A stretch of DNA of 27,464 nt from CAYOOP01 sp964405685 (GTDB taxonomy: Bacteria > Pseudomonadota > Alphaproteobacteria > Rickettsiales > SXRF01). The notes beneath the pieces were generated by a model that saw only the letters and a program-made list of their open reading frames with translations, searched no databases and was not told the origin of the DNA. The position numbers and the translations under genes were made by a program. The DNA lies in contig CAYOOP010000012.1 of assembly GCA_964405685.1 (NCBI GenBank), forward strand, positions 1 to 27,464. The letters are read 5' to 3'. Position 1 is the first letter of the stretch; every line of letters starts with the position of its first letter. Below, in pieces: positions 22,541 to 27,464 of the stretch.

Positions 22541-22567
22541 TTAGGTTCGAATCCTATGAGGGTGCCA
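22541..22567 (+). other. tRNA 3'-end-like fragment
   Basis: TTAGGTTCGAATCCTAT is a T-arm with the invariant GGTTCGAATCC, followed by GAGGGTG and CCA. No acceptor 5' strand, D-arm or anticodon arm is seen upstream, so it is not a complete tRNA gene. It may be the remnant of a tRNA or an integration site. Confidence 0.45.
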
Positions 22568-22588
22568 AAATATATATGGTGAATAATT

Positions 22589-22951
22589 ATGACTGAGCCA
22601 TTGATGGAAACACGGCCTCTTATTGCTGAGGAGCATCACCTTATTAAGTGGATGCTGGAACATGGAAATGATGATGCGTTATCATTTTTACCGCAGTTGG
22701 AATTAGCTCAGGCAACTTCGTGGCGTTGCCCTTGTGGATGTGCAAGTTTTAATTTTGTTGTGAAAGAGCATCAAACTCCCGAAGAAAAAGGTATGCATAT
22801 ATTGGCTGATTTCATTTTCGGTCCAGAAAATGAACCAAGCGGTATTTTTGTATTCGCACAAGGTGGGGTATTATCGGGAGTAGAAGTATATGGATTAGCA
22901 GGTGATGCACCAAACTTTCTTCCTTCTCCGGAAACCTTGCGCCCATTTTAA
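22589..22951 (+). CDS. Conserved small protein with CPCGC motif, unknown function
   Basis: A 120-residue soluble protein. Visible features are LIKWMLEHGNDDALSFLPQLE, the cysteine cluster WRCPCGCASFNF, ILADFIFG, and a C-terminus GVEVYGLAGDAPNFLPSPETLRPF. I recall similar conserved hypothetical proteins with this CPCGC and the GVEVYGLAGDAP ending, without assigned function. The Cys cluster could bind metal. The gene is more AT-rich than its neighbours and lies between tRNA-Pro with a tRNA-like fragment and a repeat-rich stretch, so arrival by insertion next to the tRNA is possible. Confidence 0.75.
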   Translation: MTEPLMETRPLIAEEHHLIKWMLEHGNDDALSFLPQLELAQATSWRCPCGCASFNFVVKEHQTPEEKGMHILADFIFGPENEPSGIFVFAQGGVLSGVEVYGLAGDAPNFLPSPETLRPF

Positions 22952-23060
22952 ATCAGGGACAAAGAGCAATAACCAACATGCATCATAATTCTACGCTTCA
23001 TATCCATCTCTAAAATAAGTAATCTCCAATCCTCAGAGGTTCTGAACACGTCCACTAAGT

Positions 23061-23100
23061 CCGACCATTTCTTAGGGGCAAACCCCTAAGAAATGGTCGG
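23061..23100. repeat. Perfect 18-bp inverted repeat (CCGACCATTTCTTAGGGG)
   Basis: CCGACCATTTCTTAGGGG and its complement CCCCTAAGAAATGGTCGG are separated by CAAA, making a long perfect hairpin. It lies in the 406-bp gap (22952-23357) between the 120-residue protein gene and proC. No U-run follows. TCCGACCATTT at its left end repeats the 3' end of tRNA-Pro (22427-22437). Confidence 0.9.
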
Positions 23101-23220
23101 AACGGTTACCCGCGAAGCAGGTTCACAACGACCCGAAAGGGCGTTGGACGCCCAACTCGGGTGCCCGCAGGTTGGGCATCGTCAAAACGATGCGAATCAA
23201 ATTCTGTGGGCGGTTACGAT
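23101..23220. other. Hairpin-rich non-coding stretch, structured RNA or repeat candidate
   Basis: Several adjacent inverted pairs: GGGCG-TTGGA-CGCCC, CCCAAC ... GTTGGG with inner CGGG-TG-CCCG, and CATCGT-CAAA-ACGATG. Two copies of CGGTTAC bracket the segment. No open reading frame of note and no match to an RNA family that I recognise. The rest of the gap 22952-23060 shows nothing recognisable. Confidence 0.4.
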
Positions 23221-23238
23221 AGCGAAATGAAACGCAGC

Positions 23239-23350
23239 TTACAAAACCTTGGAGAGGGGCATTCTTTCCGCTTGTGACCCCTCTCCAGATTTTCTAAGCT
23301 CATTCCATTCGGTTCAAGAAAATCTTGCCTCTCCCTCCAGGGGAGAGGAT
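23239..23350. repeat. Composite repeat upstream of proC
   Basis: It begins with the 20-mer shared with 18489-18508. GGAGAGGGG ... CCCCTCTCC (about 23251-23287) forms one hairpin, GATTTTCT ... AAGAAAATC a second, and CCTCTCCC-TCCA-GGGGAGAGG (23330-23349) a third. The last arm provides the GGGGAGAGG in front of the proC start codon. Confidence 0.75.
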
Positions 23351-23357
23351 ACAACGG

Positions 23358-24137
23358 ATGGATATTATGACATCATTCCTTCTCATCGGCTACGGCAATA
23401 TGGGCAAGGCGCTTTCGAAGTGCTGGGACTCGGGCTATGGTATCGTCGACACGAAAAAACCGAAAGCTTTGGCTAAGGGTGTTTCCTATTTCCCATCGCT
23501 TGCGGCGGTGAAGAAAACGCCGGAGGCGATTTTGTTGGCGGTGAAACCGCAGCAATTGCCGGAGGCGCTAAAAGACTGCGCGAAGAAATTTGGTACTAAG
23601 CCACTTTATATTTCGATTGCGGCGGGGGTAACCCTTTCCACCTTGCAAAAAACGCTCGGCAAAGGCGCGCGAGTCATTCGGGGGATGCCGAATACACCGG
23701 CGATGGTTGGTGAAGCGGTGACGGTGCTGGTTGCAAATGCAGCCACTTCGGTGAACGAGCGCAAATTTACGGACACGATGTTTCAAGCATCGGGTACGAC
23801 GTTGTGGCTTGACAATGAAAAATTGATGAATGCAGTCACGGCCGTTTCGGGCAGTGGCCCGGCGTATCAGTTTTATGTGATGGAGTGTTTGATTGCAGCA
23901 GGCGTCAAACTTGGGCTTACACCTGCGCAGGCGGAAGCACTGGTGGTTGCAACCTGCAAAGGTGCATGTTCGCTGGCGGAGCAAAGCGAGGTGGATTTGG
24001 CGACGCTTCGGGCGAATGTAACGAGCAAAGGCGGCACCACGGAAGCGGCCCTAAAAATATTGATGCAAAATGGTACAATGGCGTCAACGTTCGAGAAAGC
24101 TTTAAAAGCCGCAGAATCCCGCGCTGAAAAACTGTAG
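23358..24137 (+). CDS. proC: Pyrroline-5-carboxylate reductase
   Basis: ProC reduces pyrroline-5-carboxylate to proline with NADPH. From the ATG at 23358 the product is 259 residues. It has the Rossmann motif LLIGYGNMGKAL at the N-terminus, ILLAVKPQQLPEAL, IRGMPNTPAMVGEAVTVL, and the family signature region AVSGSGPAYQFYVMECLIAAG ... TSKGGTTEAAL. ATG 23358 is preferred because GAGAGG lies 9 nt upstream; ATG 23367 (MTSFLLIGYG) is equally plausible by homology. The longer open frame from 23325 begins inside the repeat and is unlikely to be used. A palindromic element follows the stop by one base. Confidence 0.95.
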   Translation: MDIMTSFLLIGYGNMGKALSKCWDSGYGIVDTKKPKALAKGVSYFPSLAAVKKTPEAILLAVKPQQLPEALKDCAKKFGTKPLYISIAAGVTLSTLQKTLGKGARVIRGMPNTPAMVGEAVTVLVANAATSVNERKFTDTMFQASGTTLWLDNEKLMNAVTAVSGSGPAYQFYVMECLIAAGVKLGLTPAQAEALVVATCKGACSLAEQSEVDLATLRANVTSKGGTTEAALKILMQNGTMASTFEKALKAAESRAEKL

Positions 24138-24138
24138 T

Positions 24139-24226
24139 GTCATTCTGCTCGATTGCGTAGCAATCGAGCAGAATCTCTTGGATTTGAGAGGTCCTGCTCG
24201 AACCCTTTAGGTTCAGCAGGATGACG
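24139..24226. repeat. Palindromic element (GTCATTCTGCTCG...CAGGATGAC) after proC
   Basis: The outer ends are GTCATTCTGCT and AGCAGGATGAC. Inside are TTCTGCTCGATTGC-GTA-GCAATCGAGCAGAA (24143-24173) and CCTGCTCGAACC-CTTTA-GGTTCAGCAGG. It is a third GTCAT/ATGAC-ended family, lying right after the proC stop, where it may end the transcript. Confidence 0.85.
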
Positions 24227-24251
24227 TCTTTGTGCAGCGCACAAATTTCTC

Positions 24252-24280
24252 TTGACGCAGTGCAGCAAAGGGTCTATAAG
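24252..24280 (+). promoter_or_regulatory. Sigma70-type promoter for the phasin gene
   Basis: TTGACG (24252-24257) and TATAAG (24275-24280) are spaced by 17 bp, 32 bp before the phasin ATG. The Shine-Dalgarno GGAG lies 6 nt before the ATG. Prediction by eye. Confidence 0.7.
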
Positions 24281-24312
24281 GAGTATGTCACCCCAACCCC
24301 TATGGAGTTTTT

Positions 24313-24717
24313 ATGGCTAACAACTACGCTGCATTTGCAGAATTTTTCAAAACCTCGCCGGTGGATATGAACAAAGTGTTCGATTCCCAGCGCCGCAATA
24401 TTGAAGCCGCTTCCGAAGCCGTGCAAACGGTGGTTGAAGGCGTGCAAGCCGTTTCCCGCCGCCAAGCGGAAGTGCTTCGCGAAGGCGTTGAGCAAGCTCT
24501 CTCTTCTTCCCGCCAATTGCTTTCTTCTGGCACCCCAGAAGCGGGCCTCGCGAAACAAGCTGAACTCGCTCGCAACCTGTTTGAATCTGCAGTCATCAAC
24601 TTCCGCGAAGTGACCGAGCTGCTGACCAAAACCGGTTTCGAAGCGTTCGATGTGCTGAACTCACGCGCATCCGAAGCGATCAACGAAACCCAAGCCTCTA
24701 CGAAGCGCAAAAACTAG
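24313..24717 (+). CDS. Phasin-family protein
   Basis: A 134-residue helical amphipathic protein matching the phasin (PF09361-type) pattern: FAEFFKTSPVDMNKVFDSQRRNIEAASEAVQTVVEGVQAVSRRQAEVLREGVEQAL, then a second helical part with FREVTELLTKTGFEAFDVLNSRASEA. Phasins coat polyhydroxyalkanoate granules and affect their size; some members work outside PHA storage. No PHA synthesis gene is in the window, so the granule role is inferred from the family. It has a canonical promoter and a strong terminator, making it monocistronic. Confidence 0.92.
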   Translation: MANNYAAFAEFFKTSPVDMNKVFDSQRRNIEAASEAVQTVVEGVQAVSRRQAEVLREGVEQALSSSRQLLSSGTPEAGLAKQAELARNLFESAVINFREVTELLTKTGFEAFDVLNSRASEAINETQASTKRKN

Positions 24718-24733
24718 TTTCTAGTTGTTGAAC

Positions 24734-24766
24734 AAAAAGGCCGCCCCCATCGGGCGGCCTTTTTTA
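24734..24766 (+). terminator. Bidirectional rho-independent terminator between phasin and DUF983 genes
   Basis: AAGGCCGCCC and GGGCGGCCTT form a 10-bp stem flanked by A-run and T-run, so it can serve both the phasin transcript and the convergent DUF983 gene, whose stop codon (24766-24764) is within it. Confidence 0.93.
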
Positions 24767-25126
24767 TTTCGACCCCACGCACCCCGAGCGCCAGATCGCA
24801 GCGATCATCGCGCCTTTGGCGCGGGGGAGGATGAGATAGGTCAGCACCAAAATTAATGCCGAGCAAAAGGCAACCAGGCCCGTGTCCGGAATGTCGGTAT
24901 AAAGCGCTACCGCCACGGTGATGGGCACGACGATGTGGCCGACGATGAGAATCGTAAGCCACGCCGGGCCATCATCCGCGCGGATTTGACCCCACGCCTC
25001 GCCGCAGACGCTGCAGGCATCCACCTGCTTCAGATATTTCCGGAAGAGCTTCCCCTGCCCGCAACAAGGGCATTTGCCCAGGGCGGCACGCGTGAGCATG
25101 GTGGAGAATGGGAGAGGGTCGGTCAT
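24764..25126 (-). CDS. DUF983 membrane protein with zinc-ribbon
   Basis: From the ATG at 25126 the product is 120 residues. The N-terminal part has a zinc-ribbon pattern (GKCPCCGQGKLFRKYLKQVDACSVCGEAW), then RADDGPAWLTILIVGHIVVPITVAVAL and VAFCSALILVLTYLILPRAKGAMIAAIW form two membrane helices. This order is typical of DUF983 proteins, often near cytochrome oxidase genes but without a proven function. The start overlaps the stop of the upstream 257-residue gene (ATGA), so the two are translationally coupled. The longer frame to 25171 lies within that gene and is not needed. Confidence 0.88.
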   Translation of the reverse strand: MTDPLPFSTMLTRAALGKCPCCGQGKLFRKYLKQVDACSVCGEAWGQIRADDGPAWLTILIVGHIVVPITVAVALYTDIPDTGLVAFCSALILVLTYLILPRAKGAMIAAIWRSGCVGSK

Positions 25127-25896
25127 GACATACTTATGACTTGTGGGGCAGTGATTGCAGGGGCTTCCCAATGTTTTTTTATCGATGCGGTATAGGTAAG
25201 CGATTTTTTCTGTACGTCCGAGGTCTGGCCATGATTATGGTAGTGGACGACGTCTTCATATTTTTTGTCCAACCAACCACAGACCAGTTGGCCTGCCTCT
25301 TTCATCTTGGCGCACGCTTGCCAAAATACTGCGGGGTTGCCCTGAGGCACTTCACCAAAAGGTTCTGGGCAGGAGGTTTTAAATTCGCGGCTTAACATGT
25401 GGCGCAGTTGGGAAAGCGGAAGCTGCAATTCAGGCTGCTCTGCATACCCCGGCATAGGTTTCATAGCGTTACGGTCTAAAATCACAGCCCTGCCGTCTGG
25501 CAAATAGCCGACATTTTCAACCTTGGTCATCCTATCATCAAAATAGAGCTTGTCTGTTTTCAGCCGTTCTACCAATTGGTGCACATCATCGTAATTAGAG
25601 CCTAGTTTTAATCCAGGCAGGATTTCAGCGTGCAAGTTGCCGTGGTCTAACTGCACAATGGGTTGGATGACGGCTTCGTGTTTGATGTCATGGCATGGAT
25701 TTTCTGCAGTACGGCTGCCTAAGCGTAACAATACGCCTGCCTCGTTGATAGCAACGAGTGCTCCACCATCGCTGGTGGTGAAATATTCGCCTTTTTGGGG
25801 TAGCGGCAAACCGAGGTTGGAGAACAAATGCAGGATTGTTTTGTCTTCAATACCTTGTTTGCGAAATCGGTCTAAAAATGGTGAATCAGTTGCCAT
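25123..25896 (-). CDS. Hypothetical protein coupled to DUF983 gene
   Basis: A 257-residue soluble protein that I do not recognise. The middle has VENVGYLPDGRAVILDRNAMKPMPGYAEQPE, which weakly resembles the NVG-PDGR-VLID stretch of small kinase-like proteins, but the required catalytic loop is not seen, so I do not assign it. No signal peptide or membrane segment is visible. The stop TGA overlaps the DUF983 ATG. Upstream is the bidirectional terminator at 25932-25966. The ATG at 25896 has only a weak Shine-Dalgarno. Confidence 0.65.
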   Translation of the reverse strand: MATDSPFLDRFRKQGIEDKTILHLFSNLGLPLPQKGEYFTTSDGGALVAINEAGVLLRLGSRTAENPCHDIKHEAVIQPIVQLDHGNLHAEILPGLKLGSNYDDVHQLVERLKTDKLYFDDRMTKVENVGYLPDGRAVILDRNAMKPMPGYAEQPELQLPLSQLRHMLSREFKTSCPEPFGEVPQGNPAVFWQACAKMKEAGQLVCGWLDKKYEDVVHYHNHGQTSDVQKKSLTYTASIKKHWEAPAITAPQVISMS

Positions 25897-25931
25897 GGGC
25901 CATGGCTTACCAGCAAAAGCGGTGCATTACA

Positions 25932-25966
25932 AACAAAAGCCCCGCAACTTGGGCGGGGCTTTTGTT
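25932..25966 (-). terminator. Rho-independent terminator of the Hc1-like gene
   Basis: ACAAAAGCCCCGC and GCGGGGCTTTTGT form a 13-bp perfect stem around a 7-nt loop. It lies 19 bp downstream of the stop codon of the small basic protein gene. The stem is A/T-rich at both outer ends, so it may also act in the other direction. Confidence 0.85.
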
Positions 25967-25984
25967 CGGTTTTAACACCTAAAA

Positions 25985-26161
25985 TTACGCTGCGTTTTTC
26001 TTTTCTTGGATTTCTTTGCGGCGAGCATCGCAGAGTTTTTTGATTTCCATCAAAGCACCGCGCGCGCGGGTGCCGGCCGAAGCATTGCCCGCTTCGAATT
26101 TCGCATCTTCCGCTTGGAAGGTTTCAAGAAGTTGAGCCAGTTGTGCGGCAGCTTTGGACAT
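25985..26161 (-). CDS. Small basic protein, histone H1/Hc1-like
   Basis: From ATG 26161 the product is 58 residues: MSKAAAQLAQLLETFQAEDA, then GNASAGTRARGALMEIKKLCDARRKEIQEKKNAA. The charged helical second half with R/K spacing resembles bacterial Hc1-type histone-like proteins, which bind DNA; the similarity is by pattern only. AGGAG lies 8 nt before the ATG, and this start is preferred to the extension reaching 26215. A strong terminator follows. Single-gene transcription unit, divergent from the toxin-antitoxin module. Confidence 0.7.
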   Translation of the reverse strand: MSKAAAQLAQLLETFQAEDAKFEAGNASAGTRARGALMEIKKLCDARRKEIQEKKNAA

Positions 26162-26196
26162 AGAAGTAACTCCTAATGGGTTGGTTGAAGAAAAAT

Positions 26197-26220
26197 GGGA
26201 GTTGAGTGGTAGCAAGGAGA
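26197..26220. repeat. Direct repeat flanking the toxin-antitoxin module, left copy
   Basis: GGGAGTTGAGTGGTAGCAAG followed by GAGA. The right copy at 26802-26825 reads AGGAGTTGCTGGTAGCAAGG followed by AGAG. They differ by one indel and few substitutions and bracket the antitoxin and toxin genes. Confidence 0.75.
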
Positions 26221-26250
26221 AATGGTTGGATCAAGGGGGAAAATTTAAGC

Positions 26251-26279
26251 TTGCCTTTTTGTAATACTTGTATTACAAT
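26251..26279 (+). promoter_or_regulatory. Promoter with palindromic operator for the toxin-antitoxin operon
   Basis: TTGCCT (26251-26256) and TACAAT (26274-26279) are spaced by 17 bp. Between them, and touching the -10, is TGTAATAC-TT-GTATTACA (26260-26277), a perfect 8-bp inverted repeat, as expected for a ribbon-helix-helix antitoxin that represses its own operon. A related half-site pattern (TACTACAAATAATACA) follows at 26282-26297. Confidence 0.75.
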
Positions 26280-26314
26280 GTACTACAAATAATACAAAAG
26301 AGAAGGTTTCCACC

Positions 26315-26530
26315 ATGATGTCTGTACGCTTACCCGAAGATATGGATACGCAGCTTGAGCATCTCTGCGTGCTAACCAAGCGCTCGAAAAGTTTTTATGT
26401 GAAGGAAGCGCTCACGCGTTATTTGGAAGACATGGCGGATTATTTTGTGGCGATGGACAGGCTTTCGCGACCTAACCGCAAAACATATACGACGAAGGAA
26501 TTGCTCAAAGAGCTGGAAAAACGTAAATGA
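26315..26530 (+). CDS. Ribbon-helix-helix antitoxin (RelB-like)
   Basis: A 71-residue protein starting MMSVRLPEDMDTQLEHL, the beta-strand and first helix of a ribbon-helix-helix DNA-binding domain (SVRLP is typical), then KRSKSFYVKEALTRYLEDMADYF. The C-terminal half (about residues 46-71) should bind the toxin. The promoter in front carries a perfect palindrome, consistent with autoregulation. The stop overlaps the toxin start by four bases (ATGA), the usual arrangement of type II modules. MSVRLP from ATG 26318 is an equal alternative start. Confidence 0.9.
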   Translation: MMSVRLPEDMDTQLEHLCVLTKRSKSFYVKEALTRYLEDMADYFVAMDRLSRPNRKTYTTKELLKELEKRK

Positions 26531-26790
26531 CCTACACCGTTCGCTGGGATACAGCAGCGCTTATCGATTTGGCGGAAATCGGCAAGGCCGAAGCCAAACG
26601 CATCATCAAAAAAGTCGAAACCCATTTGATCAAAGATCCGCTTACTCTCGGCAAACCACTAAGGGGCAATTTCAGCGGCCTCTACCGCTACCGCATCGGC
26701 GACTATCGCGTGATTTATCAAGTCATCCACAATGAACTGATCATCGACGTGGTAACCGTCGGACATCGTAAGGATGTGTACGAGGATTAG
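26527..26790 (+). CDS. RelE/ParE-family toxin
   Basis: An 87-residue protein with the RelE/ParE fold pattern: YTVRWDTAALIDLAEIGKAEAKRIIKKVE, GKPLRGNFSGLYRYRIGDYRVIYQV and VVTVGHRKDVYED at the end. The Leu-Tyr-Arg-x-Arg-x-Gly-Asp-Tyr-Arg core and terminal GHRxxVY are characteristic of RelE-like mRNA interferases that cut mRNA at the ribosome. It overlaps the antitoxin by four bases. The operon ends without a clear terminator and is followed by the right-hand direct repeat. Confidence 0.92.
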   Translation: MTYTVRWDTAALIDLAEIGKAEAKRIIKKVETHLIKDPLTLGKPLRGNFSGLYRYRIGDYRVIYQVIHNELIIDVVTVGHRKDVYED

Positions 26791-26801
26791 TGGAAAGAAA
26801 T

Positions 26802-26825
26802 AGGAGTTGCTGGTAGCAAGGAGAG
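26802..26825. repeat. Direct repeat flanking the toxin-antitoxin module, right copy
   Basis: Matches 26197-26220 (shared core TGGTAGCAAGGAGA). It lies 13 bp after the toxin stop codon. Similarity continues loosely past it (GGGGGA, GGAAAATxTA). Confidence 0.75.
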
Positions 26826-26848
26826 AGGGGGAGAGGCAAATGGAAAAT

Positions 26849-27130
26849 CTACCGAACCAATGCCGTATTTGAATTATTACCAAATCGATCTAACAATGTT
26901 TGTCTTCTACGCACTCCTCCTTGCGTTTGTTCTTTTTGCAATTCGTCGAGTATTCTACCACGCATTGCGCCCAATAATTGCTCTTGATTCACGGCGATAC
27001 CCATTTCATCCAATACAGGCAATACAAAGTCAGTCATACTTTTCGCTTTGCGAGATACAGCTTCCTGTTCCGCAGGCGTCAAAGTGGTATTGAACTCTTC
27101 TCTCGCGACGTGTGTTTGGGCTCCAGTCAT
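26849..27130 (-). CDS. Hypothetical small protein
   Basis: From the ATG at 27130 the product is 93 residues, mostly helical and charged (LTPAEQEAVSRKAKSMTDFVLPVLDEMGIAVNQEQLLGAMRGRILDELQKEQ). I recognise no family. This start is chosen because AGGAAG lies 6 nt upstream; another ATG at 27208 has no Shine-Dalgarno, and the frame further upstream (to 27304) runs through the three-hairpin repeat. It is convergent with the toxin-antitoxin operon. Confidence 0.5.
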   Translation of the reverse strand: MTGAQTHVAREEFNTTLTPAEQEAVSRKAKSMTDFVLPVLDEMGIAVNQEQLLGAMRGRILDELQKEQTQGGVRRRQTLLDRFGNNSNTALVR

Positions 27131-27224
27131 GGTACTTCCTAACATTGCGAACAAAGTCGTACTATCGAATGGATTGTCATAGAAGCACAAATGAAGATTT
27201 TGTGACATTGCAGTTATTCGAATC

Positions 27225-27295
27225 CAGAAGGATTCGTGAGCCATCAGCCCGCGAAGCGGCGCGGCATGTGAAAGCCAGGAGACTTTCACGGGCGC
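27225..27295 (-). repeat. Three-hairpin repeat element, copy B
   Basis: On the minus strand: GCGCCC then GTGAAAG-TCTCCTGG-CTTTCAC (hairpin 1), CCGCG-CCGCTT-CGCGG (hairpin 2), ATGGCT, and CGAATCC-TTCT-GGATTCG (hairpin 3), then AATA. Linkers match copy A at 1099-1180, while three base pairs of hairpin 1 differ on both sides so that pairing is kept. It lies just downstream of the 16S terminator and upstream of the 93-residue protein gene. Confidence 0.65.
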
Positions 27296-27304
27296 ATTAA
27301 ACAA

Positions 27305-27337
27305 TAAAAAAGCCCCCGCATAGCGGAGGCCTTTTTA
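27305..27337 (-). terminator. Rho-independent terminator downstream of 16S rRNA
   Basis: On the minus strand GCCTCCGC-TAT-GCGGGGGC forms an 8-bp stem including a U-G pair, followed by TTTTTT. On the plus strand the same stem would have a C-A mismatch, so the minus direction is favoured. It is about 80 nt downstream of the mature 16S 3' end, with no 23S or tRNA gene between. Confidence 0.85.
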
Positions 27338-27415
27338 ATTTCAGTTTGAGCATCTAAGCACAGGTGGCATTATGCGTGTATAAGTGATTGCGGAAGCGAA
27401 CTTCTGCAAATCCTT

Positions 27416-27464
<49 letters not shown>

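Noticed and set aside
22441..22567. Complete second tRNA or tmRNA gene after tRNA-Pro
   Set aside because: Only a T-arm and CCA-like end are present; there is no matching 5' acceptor strand, D-arm or anticodon arm.
2057..24226. CRISPR array
   Set aside because: The repeats are interspersed, palindromic, of several families and not regularly spaced with unique spacers; no cas genes occur.
27131..27304. Longer frame of the small hypothetical gene
   Set aside because: It runs through the hairpin repeat and has no ribosome-binding site, while ATG 27130 has one.

Overview
The window looks like a chromosomal segment of an alphaproteobacterium, possibly related to Rickettsiales. Supporting evidence: an Alph_Pro_TM (TIGR02186-like) protein next to a TauE exporter, an alphaproteobacterial-type UvrA lacking one Cys of the first zinc site, a phasin, alphaproteobacterial-type ParC, a 16S rRNA gene that seems not to be followed by tRNA-Ile/Ala and 23S, and many palindromic repeats of which several lie in frame inside genes (as the Rickettsia palindromic elements do). 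Species-level assignment is not possible by reading.

Layout. 1-1180: partial tRNA-Gly, beta-carbonic anhydrase, small DUF2061 membrane protein, then a multi-hairpin repeat. 1186-4598 (minus): SGNH esterase, thiC and an AT-rich TIR/deoxyribosyltransferase-like gene. 4593-5669: mutY, divergent from the esterase with start codons sharing ATGCAT. 5632-9325: a large zeta-toxin-like kinase and a divergent malate/lactate dehydrogenase-like gene around a palindromic intergenic region. 9366-12352: parC convergent with a decayed squalene/phytoene synthase-family gene. 12409-14813: Fe-superoxide dismutase with an apparent Tat signal, purB, HIT protein. 14825-17649: Ala-rich secreted protein with its own promoter and terminator, then lipoprotein, TauE exporter and Alph_Pro_TM protein in a tightly overlapping operon. 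17646-22237 (minus): uvrA, ThiE-like protein, truA. 22358-24226: tRNA-Pro, a small CPCGC protein, a repeat-rich intergenic stretch, proC. 24252-25966: phasin, convergent with an unknown protein plus DUF983 pair. 25985-27464: small Hc1-like basic protein, RelB/RelE-type toxin-antitoxin module flanked by direct repeats, unknown small gene, terminator, and the 3' end of 16S rRNA on the minus strand.

Most genes are housekeeping (thiamine synthesis: thiC and a ThiE-like gene; DNA repair and topology: mutY, uvrA, parC; purine, proline and tRNA modification: purB, proC, truA; oxidative stress: SOD). The accessory layer is the TIR-like gene, the zeta-like gene and the toxin-antitoxin module.

The most interesting feature is the load of small palindromic and heptameric repeats. 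At least five repeat types are present. They sit in frame inside thiC (twice), mutY (twice), the synthase-family gene, the Alph_Pro_TM gene and uvrA, and elsewhere they supply stop codons, Shine-Dalgarno sequences or a possible start codon. Two copies of another three-hairpin element (about 1099-1180 and 27225-27295) differ by compensatory changes in the stem, as expected for a structured RNA or an RNA-shaped repeat.
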